From positions 4,132,501-4,196,500 of the forward strand of contig NZ_CP023696.1 of assembly GCF_008704425.1 (NCBI RefSeq): 64,000 nt of DNA. The letters are read 5' to 3'. Position numbers and translations under genes: made by a program. Positions within the stretch are counted from its first letter, which is position 1. The number at the start of each line of letters is the position of its first letter. The notes beneath the pieces are model-generated. The model was not told where the DNA came from. It worked only from the letters and a program-made list of their open reading frames with translations, and searched no databases. The DNA comes from Streptomyces fradiae ATCC 10745 = DSM 40063. Its GTDB lineage: Bacteria > Actinomycetota > Actinomycetes > Streptomycetales > Streptomycetaceae. Of this stretch, positions 50,591-58,905 are shown one piece after another.

Positions 50591-51769
50591 GTGGACCTGT
50601 TCGAGTACCAGGCGAGGGACCTCTTCGCCAAGCACGGTGTACCGGTGCTGGCCGGTGAAGTCATCGACACGCCTGAGGCGGCGCGCGAGGCGACGGAGCG
50701 GCTGGGCGGCAAGTCGGTCGTCAAGGCGCAGGTCAAGGTCGGCGGCCGCGGCAAGGCCGGCGGCGTCAAGCTGGCCGCCGACCCGCAGGACGCGGTCGAG
50801 AAGGCCCAGCAGATCCTCGGCATGGACATCAAGGGCCACACGGTCCACAAGGTCATGATCGCCGAGACCGCGCCGGAGATCGTCGAGGAGTACTACGTCT
50901 CGTACCTCCTCGACCGTACGAACCGCACCTTCCTGGCCATGGCGTCCGTCGAGGGCGGCATGGACATCGAGGAGGTCGCGGCCACCAAGCCCGAGGCCCT
51001 CGCGAAGGTCCCGGTCGACGCCAACGAGGGCGTGACGATCGAGAAGGCCCGCGAGATCGTCGCCCAGGCGAAGTTCCCGGCCGAGGTCGCCGAGAAGGTC
51101 GCCGAGGTCATGGTGACCCTGTGGAAGACGTTCGTCGCGGAGGACGCCCTCCTCGTCGAGGTCAACCCGCTCGCGAAGGTCGCCTCCGGTGACGTCCTCG
51201 CCCTCGACGGCAAGGTCTCCCTGGACGCCAACGCCGACTTCCGCCAGCCCGGGCACGAGGAGCTGGAGGACAAGGCCGCCGCCAACCCGCTCGAGGCCGC
51301 CGCCAAGGCGAAGGGCCTCAACTACGTCAAGCTCGACGGCGAGGTCGGCATCATCGGCAACGGCGCGGGCCTGGTCATGTCCACCCTGGACGTCGTCGCG
51401 TACGCCGGTGAGGCGCACGGCGGCGTGAAGCCGGCCAACTTCCTGGACATCGGCGGCGGCGCCTCCGCCGAGGTCATGGCGAACGGCCTGGAGATCATCC
51501 TCGGCGACCCGGACGTCAAGTCCGTGTTCGTCAACGTCTTCGGCGGCATCACCGCCTGCGACGAGGTCGCCAACGGCATCGTGCAGGCCCTGGAGCTGCT
51601 CAAGTCCAAGGGCGAGGACGTCACCAAGCCCCTGGTCGTGCGCCTCGACGGCAACAACGCGGAGCTGGGTCGCAAGATCCTGTCGGACGCCAACCACCCG
51701 CTCGTGCAGCGCGTGGACACCATGGACGGCGCGGCCGACAAGGCCGCCGAGCTCGCGGCTGCGAAGTAA
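50591..51769 (+). CDS. sucC: Succinyl-CoA ligase (ADP-forming), beta subunit
   Basis: Beta subunit of 392 residues of the citric-acid-cycle enzyme that makes ATP or GTP while converting succinyl-CoA to succinate. The ATP-grasp domain opens with VDLFEYQARDLFAKHGVPV and VKAQVKVGGRGKAGGVKLA; the CoA-ligase domain ends with LDIGGGASAEVM and FGGITACDEVANGI. Start: GTG 50591, with aaaggga about 9 nt upstream; the in-frame upstream sequence lacks the family pattern. The next gene begins 25 bp later. Confidence 0.98.
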   Translation: MDLFEYQARDLFAKHGVPVLAGEVIDTPEAAREATERLGGKSVVKAQVKVGGRGKAGGVKLAADPQDAVEKAQQILGMDIKGHTVHKVMIAETAPEIVEEYYVSYLLDRTNRTFLAMASVEGGMDIEEVAATKPEALAKVPVDANEGVTIEKAREIVAQAKFPAEVAEKVAEVMVTLWKTFVAEDALLVEVNPLAKVASGDVLALDGKVSLDANADFRQPGHEELEDKAAANPLEAAAKAKGLNYVKLDGEVGIIGNGAGLVMSTLDVVAYAGEAHGGVKPANFLDIGGGASAEVMANGLEIILGDPDVKSVFVNVFGGITACDEVANGIVQALELLKSKGEDVTKPLVVRLDGNNAELGRKILSDANHPLVQRVDTMDGAADKAAELAAAK

Positions 51770-51793
51770 AAGGGACGAGGTCACAGACACACC

Positions 51794-52684
51794 ATGGCTA
51801 TCTTCCTCACCAAGGACAGCAAGGTCATCGTCCAGGGCATGACCGGCGCCACGGGCATGAAGCACACCAAGCTCATGCTCGGTGACGGCACCAACATCGT
51901 CGGCGGCGTGAACCCGCGCAAGGCCGGCACGACCGTCGACTTCGACGGCACCGAGGTCCCGGTCTTCGGCTCGGTCGCCGAGGCGATGGAGAAGACGGGC
52001 GCCGACGTCTCCGTCCTCTTCGTGCCGCCGGCCTTCGCGAAGGCCGCCGTCGTCGAGGCCATCGACGCGGAGATCCCCCTCGCGGTCGTCATCACCGAGG
52101 GCATCGCCGTCCACGACTCCGCCGCCTTCTGGGCGTACGCGAAGGCCAAGGGCAACAAGACCCGCATCATCGGCCCCAACTGCCCCGGCCTCATCACGCC
52201 GGGCCAGTCGAACGCGGGCATCATCCCCGGCGACATCACCAAGCCGGGCAAGATCGGTCTCGTGTCGAAGTCCGGCACGCTGACCTACCAGATGATGTAC
52301 GAGCTGCGCGACCTCGGCTTCTCGTCGTGCGTCGGCATCGGTGGCGACCCGGTCATCGGCACCACCCACATCGACGCCCTGGAGGCCTTCGAGGCCGACC
52401 CGGAGACCGAGCTGATCGTCATGATCGGTGAGATCGGCGGCGACGCGGAGGAGCGCGCGGCCGACTTCATCAAGGCGAACGTGACGAAGCCGGTCGTCGG
52501 CTACGTCGCCGGCTTCACCGCGCCCGAGGGCAAGACCATGGGCCACGCCGGCGCCATCGTGTCCGGCTCGTCCGGCACCGCGCAGGCGAAGAAGGAGGCC
52601 CTGGAGGCCGCCGGCGTCAAGGTCGGCAAGACGCCGACCGAGACCGCCAAGCTCGCCCGCGAGATCCTGAACGCCCAGGGCTGA
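51794..52684 (+). CDS. sucD: Succinyl-CoA ligase (ADP-forming), alpha subunit
   Basis: Alpha subunit of 296 residues. The CoA-binding fold has VIVQGMTGATGMKHTKLM, then GPNCPGLITPGQ, and the phosphorylated His251 in MGHAGAIVSGSSGTA. It forms the catalytic complex with SucC and is cotranscribed with it. ATG 51794. A very strong hairpin about 195 bp downstream ends the transcript. Confidence 0.98.
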   Translation: MAIFLTKDSKVIVQGMTGATGMKHTKLMLGDGTNIVGGVNPRKAGTTVDFDGTEVPVFGSVAEAMEKTGADVSVLFVPPAFAKAAVVEAIDAEIPLAVVITEGIAVHDSAAFWAYAKAKGNKTRIIGPNCPGLITPGQSNAGIIPGDITKPGKIGLVSKSGTLTYQMMYELRDLGFSSCVGIGGDPVIGTTHIDALEAFEADPETELIVMIGEIGGDAEERAADFIKANVTKPVVGYVAGFTAPEGKTMGHAGAIVSGSSGTAQAKKEALEAAGVKVGKTPTETAKLAREILNAQG

Positions 52685-52739
52685 CGCGCCGCCCGCGCAG
52701 GACGCCCGTCGGCGGACGGCCCGCACTGAGGGGCCGGGG

Positions 52740-52823
52740 CTGACGGCTGAGGACTGACGGCTGAGGGCTGACGGCCAGGGCCTGACGGCCAGGGCCTGAC
52801 GGCCAGGGCCTGACGGCTGAGGG
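52740..52823. repeat. Tandem repeat, six 14-bp units
   Basis: Units of ctgacggccagggc (three identical, 52768-52809) or ctgacggctgaggg/gga (three), just downstream of sucD. Noncoding; it lies between the stop and the terminator. Confidence 0.9.
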
Positions 52824-52878
52824 TTTACGCCCGCCTGATGCCCGTGCCTCCGCGCAGGGCGCCCCGCGGTACGCCACC

Positions 52879-52927
52879 GAAGCGGCCCGCCTCCCCGTAC
52901 GTCACCGTGCGGGAGGCGGGCCGCTTC
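52879..52927 (+). terminator. Strong terminator after sucCD
   Basis: GAAGCGGCCCGCCTCCC (52879-52895) and its perfect complement at 52911-52927, a 17-bp stem with a 15-nt loop. The rest of the gap to the ABC permease (to 53127) is empty. Confidence 0.8.
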
Positions 52928-53127
52928 GCGTTCGAGGCGGCCACGACGTCCGGGTGGTCCGGCGCGCCAGGCCGTCCGGCGAGAGAGGGCGTAGGGCAGG
53001 GGAGGCGTGTGCTCCGCCTGGGGGGCGGCCGGGATCATGCGGCGCATGGTCCGTAGAGCCGGCCGGCCGTCGGCTGACGCCGTCGGCCGCCTTGGACCGG
53101 TTCCAGAGGCCGGTGCCGACGGGTGAT

Positions 53128-55437
53128 CTACTCGGTGTGCAGCACCGAGGCGATGGTCATCCGGGCCGCCGACCGGGCCGGGACCAGAGCGCCGAGGACT
53201 GCGATCACCACACCCGCCAAGAGCATCGCGGCCAGCTGCGGCGCGTGCCACACGTCCTTCATGTGCGCGGGGAAGTCGACCACCCCGACATGGTCCACGA
53301 CGAGGCGGTGCGCCACGATCCCGAGCGGGATGCCGAGCATCCCGCCGACCGCGCCCAGCCCGGCGACCGAGGTCACCGTCATCACCACCACCTGCCGGGG
53401 GGTCATCCCGATCGACTTGAGCATGCCCAGGTCCCGGCGCCGCTCACGGGTGTTCAGGAGAACGGTGTTGAAGACACCGAGCGACGCGACGAGCGTCAGC
53501 AGCACCGTGAACACCGTCGAGAAGGTGATGACGGTGGCGGTGCCGGCGTTGCCGGAGTCCGTCACCGACGCGTGCAGGCCCGGGTCGAGCGCCGCGACCG
53601 CCTCGGCGTAGGCGCGCGTGTCGGCGCCGGGGGCGAGCCGCACCGTGTACTCGATGGCGTGGGCGTCCGGTGCGAGCCGGGCGAGGGTCTCCCCGGTGGC
53701 CTCCAGGGCCCGGGCGTTGCCCTCGATGAGCTGACCCACGACGGTCGCGGTGATCTTCCTGCCGTTCAGCTCCAGCGTGACCCGGTCACCGAGCTTCGGC
53801 CCGCGCTGGGTCAGGAACGCCGGGCCGGCCACGATCTCGCCCGCTGCGGACGGCGCCCGGCCCTTGACGATGGTGTGCTCGTACAAGGAGTTGTCGCCGC
53901 GGTAGAAGTCGGCGAAGACGGGCTGGGTCTGCCCGGTCATGTTCACCTGGGACAGCGCGCGGGCCCGTACCCCCTCCGCACCCGGCAGGGACCGCAGCCG
54001 TGCCTCGATCTGCGCGTCACTGAGCCGGGGCGGGGTCCGGTCGTTGCCCGACCCCCCGGTCGTCACGTGGATCCTGGCGCCTCCGTCCTCCCGCCCGACC
54101 TCGCCGTACGCCACCATCGTGCTGGTCAGTCCGGTCGACAGGGCCACCGTGGTGACCCCGAGGACTATGGCCGCCATGGTCAGCAGGGTGCGGCAGGGGC
54201 GGGCGAACGGCTGGCCGAGGCCCAGACTGACCGGGCGCGGCAGCCGGGTGGCGCCGAGCATCCGCTGGACGCGCAGCCCGCGCCCGGTTCGCGGCGCGTT
54301 GCCCGCGCTGATCGCCCGTGCGGCGGGCAGCCGGTGGGCGCGCAGCGCGGGGACCAGCGCCGCCAGCAGGACGAGGGCAGGCATGCCCACGAGACAGACC
54401 ACGGACACCCACGGGCTGATGCCGCCGACCGAAGCCCGGCCCACGTCGATGCCGGTGAACGCGACCTTCAGGATCGGCCCGGCCAGCACGTTGCCGGCCA
54501 GGGTGCCCAGCACGCAGCCCACCACCGCCGGTACGGAAAGCATCGTCAGGTAGACGGCGACGACCTGGTTCGGGGTGAAGCCCAGGGCCTTGAGCACCCC
54601 GATGTGCCGGTACCCGGAGACGACCGCCCCGCTGACCACGTTGCCGACGATCAGGGTGGAGACGAGCACGCCGAGGATGCCGAAGAGCGTCATGAACGGG
54701 AGGTAGGAGTCGGCCAGCGCGGAGAAGGCCTGCTTGAGGGTGAGGTAGGTCTGTGCGCCGGTCAGCGAATCCTCGGGCAGCCCCGTGGTGGCCCGCGCCA
54801 GCGAGGCGCTCAGCCGGGCCTCCGTCGAGGAGTCCGTGAAGCGGTACAGCATCTGGGCGGAGGTCGGGTGCAATGCGGCCATCTGCTCGGGCGAGACCCA
54901 GGCGCTCGCCGACTTGCTCATGCTGGTGGCGAACCCGACGACGGTCAGCGTCGCTCCGCCGGGGGTCTCCAGCCTGGTGCCGAGGAGCGCGGTGCCGGGG
55001 GAGCCCTGGGCGGACCAGTTGACGACGATCTCGCCGGGTGCGGTGGCCCAGTGGCCCTCGAGGAGCTCGATCCGGTCCACGGGGCCCGCCGGATCGGCCC
55101 GGCCCACCACCGTGAGGGTGCCGCCCGCCATCCAGAGCCAGTCCTCGGGGATGTCGACGACGGCCTGCCCGAACGGCCCGGCCGCGGCCTCCACCCCGGG
55201 CTGCCGGGCGGTCCGCGCCAACTGCTCCCGCGAGACCTTCGTGGTGTCGAAGGCCGCCACCGTATGAGCACCGCGCTGTTCGGCGTAGGCCCTGTCGAAG
55301 GGGCCCGAGGCGGCGCTCAGCAGCGCCAGCGCGAGCAGGACGGTCGTGGTGGAGCAGAGCACGACGAGCCCGATCACGAAGGTCTGGAGCCGGCGGCGCT
55401 GCACGGCCGCGCGCGAGGCTCTCCATACGGCGCTCAC
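53128..55437 (-). CDS. ABC transporter permease, FtsX/MacB-like
   Basis: Permease of 769 residues with two FtsX-type halves. An N-terminal helix (RLQTFVIGLVVLCSTTTVLL) is followed by a large outside domain, a group of three helices near residues 255-375, a fourth single helix near 415-440, a second outside domain and a final three-helix group near 630-765. This layout is that of exporters or sensors for antimicrobial peptides or lipids. The GTG overlaps the ATPase stop as GTGA, so the two genes are an operon. Substrate unknown. Confidence 0.9.
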   Translation of the reverse strand: MSAVWRASRAAVQRRRLQTFVIGLVVLCSTTTVLLALALLSAASGPFDRAYAEQRGAHTVAAFDTTKVSREQLARTARQPGVEAAAGPFGQAVVDIPEDWLWMAGGTLTVVGRADPAGPVDRIELLEGHWATAPGEIVVNWSAQGSPGTALLGTRLETPGGATLTVVGFATSMSKSASAWVSPEQMAALHPTSAQMLYRFTDSSTEARLSASLARATTGLPEDSLTGAQTYLTLKQAFSALADSYLPFMTLFGILGVLVSTLIVGNVVSGAVVSGYRHIGVLKALGFTPNQVVAVYLTMLSVPAVVGCVLGTLAGNVLAGPILKVAFTGIDVGRASVGGISPWVSVVCLVGMPALVLLAALVPALRAHRLPAARAISAGNAPRTGRGLRVQRMLGATRLPRPVSLGLGQPFARPCRTLLTMAAIVLGVTTVALSTGLTSTMVAYGEVGREDGGARIHVTTGGSGNDRTPPRLSDAQIEARLRSLPGAEGVRARALSQVNMTGQTQPVFADFYRGDNSLYEHTIVKGRAPSAAGEIVAGPAFLTQRGPKLGDRVTLELNGRKITATVVGQLIEGNARALEATGETLARLAPDAHAIEYTVRLAPGADTRAYAEAVAALDPGLHASVTDSGNAGTATVITFSTVFTVLLTLVASLGVFNTVLLNTRERRRDLGMLKSIGMTPRQVVVMTVTSVAGLGAVGGMLGIPLGIVAHRLVVDHVGVVDFPAHMKDVWHAPQLAAMLLAGVVIAVLGALVPARSAARMTIASVLHTE

Positions 55438-56144
55438 GCGGTCGCCTCCAGCGTGCTCTCGCGGGCGACCCGGCCGTCGGCGACTTCGATCAGCCGGCTG
55501 GCGCAGCGGGTGGCCAGCTGCGGGTCGTGGGTGACGATCAACAGGGTCTGGCCGATCTGGTTGAGGTCGATCAGCAGATCCATCACCTGCTCGCCCGACC
55601 GGCTGTCGAGGGCGCCGGTCGGCTCGTCGGCGAGCAGCAGGGCCGGGCGGTTCATCAACGCCCGTGCGACGGCGACGCGTTGGCGCTCTCCACCGCTCAG
55701 CGTCGCCGGATGGTTGTTCCGGCGCTCGGCGACACCGAGTTCGTCCAGGAGCTCCAGGGCACGGCGGCGCGCCTGCCGGGTCGAGGTGCCGGTCAGCTGC
55801 GCGGCCAGCGCGACGTTGTCCAGGACGGGCAGATCGTCGATGAGGTTGAAGAACTGGAAGATCATGCCGACGTTCCGCCGCCGGAACAGCGCCAAGCCGG
55901 TCTCGTTCAGTTTCCCGAGGTCATGACCATGCACCTCGACTGTTCCCGAGGTCGGCCGGTCCAGGCCTGCCACCATGTTGAGCAAGGTGGACTTGCCGCA
56001 GCCGGAGGGGCCCATGACGGCGACCGCGTCGCCCGCCCTGATCTCCAGCGACAGGCCGTCCAGGGCCTTCGCGTCGCCGTACTCCTTGTGCACGCCGTCC
56101 AACCGCACCACCACGTGCCGGGCGTTGTCGTGATCAGTCGTCAT
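55434..56144 (-). CDS. ABC transporter ATP-binding protein
   Basis: ATPase of 236 residues. Walker A GPSGCGKST, Q-loop FQFFNLIDDLPV, signature LSGGERQRVAVARAL, Walker B LLLADEPTGALD and the switch His in IVTHD are all intact. It belongs to the LolD/MacB group that pairs with FtsX-like permeases. Minus-strand TAGGTT lies 6 nt before the ATG, so the message is probably leaderless. A two-component system is divergent from it. Confidence 0.95.
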   Translation of the reverse strand: MTTDHDNARHVVVRLDGVHKEYGDAKALDGLSLEIRAGDAVAVMGPSGCGKSTLLNMVAGLDRPTSGTVEVHGHDLGKLNETGLALFRRRNVGMIFQFFNLIDDLPVLDNVALAAQLTGTSTRQARRRALELLDELGVAERRNNHPATLSGGERQRVAVARALMNRPALLLADEPTGALDSRSGEQVMDLLIDLNQIGQTLLIVTHDPQLATRCASRLIEVADGRVARESTLEATA

Positions 56145-56150
56145 GGCTCG

Positions 56151-56156
56151 AACCTA
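56151..56156 (-). promoter_or_regulatory. -10 box TAGGTT of the ABC operon
   Basis: On the minus strand TAGGTT is followed by six bases and the ATG at 56144. No ribosome binding site is present. Confidence 0.5.
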
Positions 56157-56210
56157 GGAGGGAGTCCGCGGACAGGGCGTCACCCCCCTGGTGTATCCGT
56201 CCGGGCAGGT

Positions 56211-56223
56211 CATCCTGGGGATG
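56211..56223. promoter_or_regulatory. Inverted repeat CATCC-TGG-GGATG in the divergent promoter
   Basis: A perfect 5-bp inverted repeat in the 138-bp gap between the ABC operon and the sensor kinase; a plausible site for the neighbouring LuxR-type regulator. Confidence 0.3.
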
Positions 56224-56282
56224 TACGGAGCTGCATCCGGGCGCCGATGTGCGGCACGTCGTGCGGCTGCGAAGATGATCCG

Positions 56283-57122
56283 GTGTGGGGATCCGGGACG
56301 ATCTTGCTGGTCATCGCCCTGGCGGCGGCAGTTGGCGCCGCCGGGTGTCTGGGCGTGGCGGTGGTCCGGGCGCGGCGGCTGCACCGGGCGGCCATCGAGG
56401 AGCGCGGCTGGCTGCTGGAGCGGGAACGCGAGAGCGCCGCGCGGATCGCGGTGGACGCCGAGCGGGCCAGGATCGCCACCGAGCTCCACGACATCGTCAG
56501 TCACAACGTGAGCCTCATGGTGGTCCAGGCCGGGGCCGCCCGCGAGGTGCTGGCCACGATGCCGGACGACGCCGCGGCGGCGATGAGCGCCGTCGAGACC
56601 GCCGGGCGGAACACGATGACCGAGCTGCGGCACCTGCTCGGCCTGCTCGCACCCGCGCAGAACGGCGACGACGAGCCCTACGGCATGGACCTGTCACCGC
56701 AGCCGAGCTTGAGCCGACTCGGTCCGCTGATCGACCGGATCGCCTTCGCCGGCCTGCCCGTGGAGATGCGCATCTCGGGTGAGCCGCGTCCGCTGCCGAC
56801 GGGGATCGATGTCACCGCTTACCGGATCATCCAGGAGGCCCTGACCAATGCCCTCAAACACGGGGACGGAGCGAAAGCCGAGGTGACGGTGCGGTACGCG
56901 GACCACTACCTGCGCGTCGAGGTGCTGAACAGCGGACCGAGCGTCCTGTCGGGCGGCCGGCCCGCGGGGAGAGAGCCGGTCCCGGGCCGGGCAGACGGAA
57001 CGGGACGCGGGTTGCTCGGCCTGCGGGAGCGGGTCGCCGTCTACGGCGGCGACCTGGACGCCCGCCGCCGCCTCGGCGGCGGCTACCGCGTCCGCGCCCG
57101 GATCCCGCTGGACCGGCCATGA
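56283..57122 (+). CDS. Sensor histidine kinase (NarL/LiaS type, one membrane helix)
   Basis: Two-component sensor of about 279 residues. One N-terminal membrane helix (TILLVIALAAAVGAAGCLGV) leads to a HisKA_3 helix with the acceptor His in IATELHDIVSHNVSLMV, then an ATP-binding domain with IIQEALTNALKHG and GRGLLGLRERVAVYGG. It has almost no outside domain, so it probably senses through its membrane helix or the ABC transporter. The start is uncertain: GTG 56283 or an upstream ATG 56247; neither has a good ribosome binding site. Its stop overlaps the regulator start. Confidence 0.88.
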   Translation: MWGSGTILLVIALAAAVGAAGCLGVAVVRARRLHRAAIEERGWLLERERESAARIAVDAERARIATELHDIVSHNVSLMVVQAGAAREVLATMPDDAAAAMSAVETAGRNTMTELRHLLGLLAPAQNGDDEPYGMDLSPQPSLSRLGPLIDRIAFAGLPVEMRISGEPRPLPTGIDVTAYRIIQEALTNALKHGDGAKAEVTVRYADHYLRVEVLNSGPSVLSGGRPAGREPVPGRADGTGRGLLGLRERVAVYGGDLDARRRLGGGYRVRARIPLDRP

Positions 57123-57838
57123 CGACACACACCGAACCCGCCCCTCGCGTCGTGATCGCCGACGACCAGGAGCTGGTCCGCACCGGCTTCCGCCTGATCC
57201 TGACCGCCCGCGGCATCGACGTGGTGGGCGAAGCCGGCGACGGAGCCGAGGCTGTGGCCGCCGTGCGGAGGCTGCGGCCCGACGTCGTACTGATGGACAT
57301 CCGGATGCCCGCCATGGACGGTCTGGAAGCCGCCCGCCGCATACTCGCGCAGGACCCGGACTGCCGGGTGATCATGCTGACCACCTTCGACCTCGACCAC
57401 TACGTCTACGCCGCCCTCGCCGCCGGAGCCAGCGGATTCCTGCTCAAGGACGTCACCCCCGCCCATCTGGCCGCCGCCGTACGGCTGGTCGACACCGGGG
57501 ACGCCCTGCTCGCACCCTCGATCACCCGCCGCCTGGTGGAGCGCTTCGCCCCCGGCGCCCCCGGGACCGGTCCGGGCCCCGCCACCCCGGCCGTCCACCG
57601 AGACCTGGCCGCACTGACGCCACGCGAGCGGGAGGTGCTGACGCTCGTCGGGCGGGGTCTTTCCAACTCCGAACTGGCGCAGCGACTGACGCTCAGTGAG
57701 GCGACGGTGAAGACCCACGTGGCCCGGATCTTCGCCAAGCTGACCCTGCGCGGCCGGGCCCAGGCCGTCGTCCTCGCCTACGAGACGGGACTCGTCTCAC
57801 CGGGCGAGTCCGCGGACACCGCCAACCCCCGCCGATAG
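57119..57838 (+). CDS. LuxR/NarL-family response regulator
   Basis: Response regulator of 239 residues. Receiver domain: VVIADDQELVRTGF, phospho-Asp in DVVLMDIRMPAMDG, Lys in FLLKDVTP. DNA-binding domain: LTPREREVLTLVGRGLSNSE and LSEATVKTHVARIFAKL. The ATG overlaps the kinase stop as ATGA. Likely regulates the divergent ABC transporter. Confidence 0.95.
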   Translation: MTTHTEPAPRVVIADDQELVRTGFRLILTARGIDVVGEAGDGAEAVAAVRRLRPDVVLMDIRMPAMDGLEAARRILAQDPDCRVIMLTTFDLDHYVYAALAAGASGFLLKDVTPAHLAAAVRLVDTGDALLAPSITRRLVERFAPGAPGTGPGPATPAVHRDLAALTPREREVLTLVGRGLSNSELAQRLTLSEATVKTHVARIFAKLTLRGRAQAVVLAYETGLVSPGESADTANPRR

Positions 57839-57990
57839 CCGGCGATCCGGAGATCGAGCATGATCAGCCGGAGCGACAGTCCGGTGCCGCCCCGCCGGAC
57901 GGGCGGCCGCGCCGGACGGCGGCACCCCGGAGACGTACGGGCGGCCCCGCCGGACGGCGGCGGACGGAGACGTACGGGCGCGTACGGCCG

Positions 57991-58070
57991 CAAGTACGTC
58001 CGGCCGCACGTACGTCCGGCATCACGTACGTCCGGCATCACGGACATCCGGCACCACGTACATCCGGCAT
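57991..58070. repeat. Tandem repeat, five 16-bp units
   Basis: Units of cacgtacgtccggcat: two identical (58007-58038), three with two to four changes. Each contains cgtacg or a variant. The array ends 15 bp before the Nudix start, so its last unit may affect translation of that gene. Confidence 0.88.
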
Positions 58071-58085
58071 CCGGAAGGGAGCCTC

Positions 58086-58640
58086 ATGACCTCCACGCCC
58101 CGCGGGGACATGCGCTGGATCGTCCACGGCGAACGCGCCCTGCACGACACCCCCTGGGTGCGGCTCCGCTCGCTCGACGTGGAGCAGCCGGACGGCGCGC
58201 GCACCGACTACCACGTCGTGCGGCTGCGCGACCTCGCGGTCACGGCGGCCGTGGACGAGCGGCGGCGGGTCCTGATGATGTGGCGCCACCGCTTCGTCAC
58301 GGACACCTGGGCCTGGGAGCTCCCCATGGGCCTGGTGGAGGACGGCGAGAGCCCGGCGCGGGCCGCCGCCAGGGAGCTGGAGGAGGAGACGGGCTGGCGC
58401 CCCGGCCCGCTGCGGGAGCTGGTGTACGCCCAGCCCGCGGCCGGGATCACCGACTCCCAGCACTTCGTGTTCCGCGCGGACGGGGCCCGGCGCGTGGGCG
58501 AGCCCACGGAGCGCAACGAGTCCGACCGACTGGAGTGGATCGACCTGGCCGACCTCCCCGGCATGATCGCCCGGCGGGAGATCGTCAGCAGCGCGACCCT
58601 GGTGGGCGTCATGGCCCTGCTGCTGGACCCGCGTCCCTGA
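58086..58640 (+). CDS. Nudix hydrolase (ADP-ribose pyrophosphatase type)
   Basis: Hydrolase of 184 residues. The Nudix box GLVEDGESPARAAARELEEE, followed by TGW, is complete, with all metal-binding Glu residues. VLMMWRHRFVTDTWAWELPMG before it is typical of ADP-ribose or nucleoside-sugar pyrophosphatases, though the exact substrate is not clear. ATG 58086, with ggaaggga upstream. Confidence 0.9.
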   Translation: MTSTPRGDMRWIVHGERALHDTPWVRLRSLDVEQPDGARTDYHVVRLRDLAVTAAVDERRRVLMMWRHRFVTDTWAWELPMGLVEDGESPARAAARELEEETGWRPGPLRELVYAQPAAGITDSQHFVFRADGARRVGEPTERNESDRLEWIDLADLPGMIARREIVSSATLVGVMALLLDPRP

Positions 58641-58905
58641 GCGGGGCCTGTACGGGCCCGAAGACGCCGGTCCGGCCGGCCCCCCGCCCCCCGTGCGCGG
58701 TACGTACGGACGGGGGGAGCCGGTACGCGTGCGGCCGGTCGAGCGGCACCGTTACGCCGGGAGAGCGGTACCCGCCGGTGAGCGGCACGCGCACCGGGGG
58801 GCGGAGGCCCGGTCGGGCCGCCGGACCGAGCCCGGTCGGTCCCAGGGGTACGGGCCCGCCACGTGGGCGGCGCGGGGCGCCCCCGCACCGGACGGGCCCG
58901 GCGGG

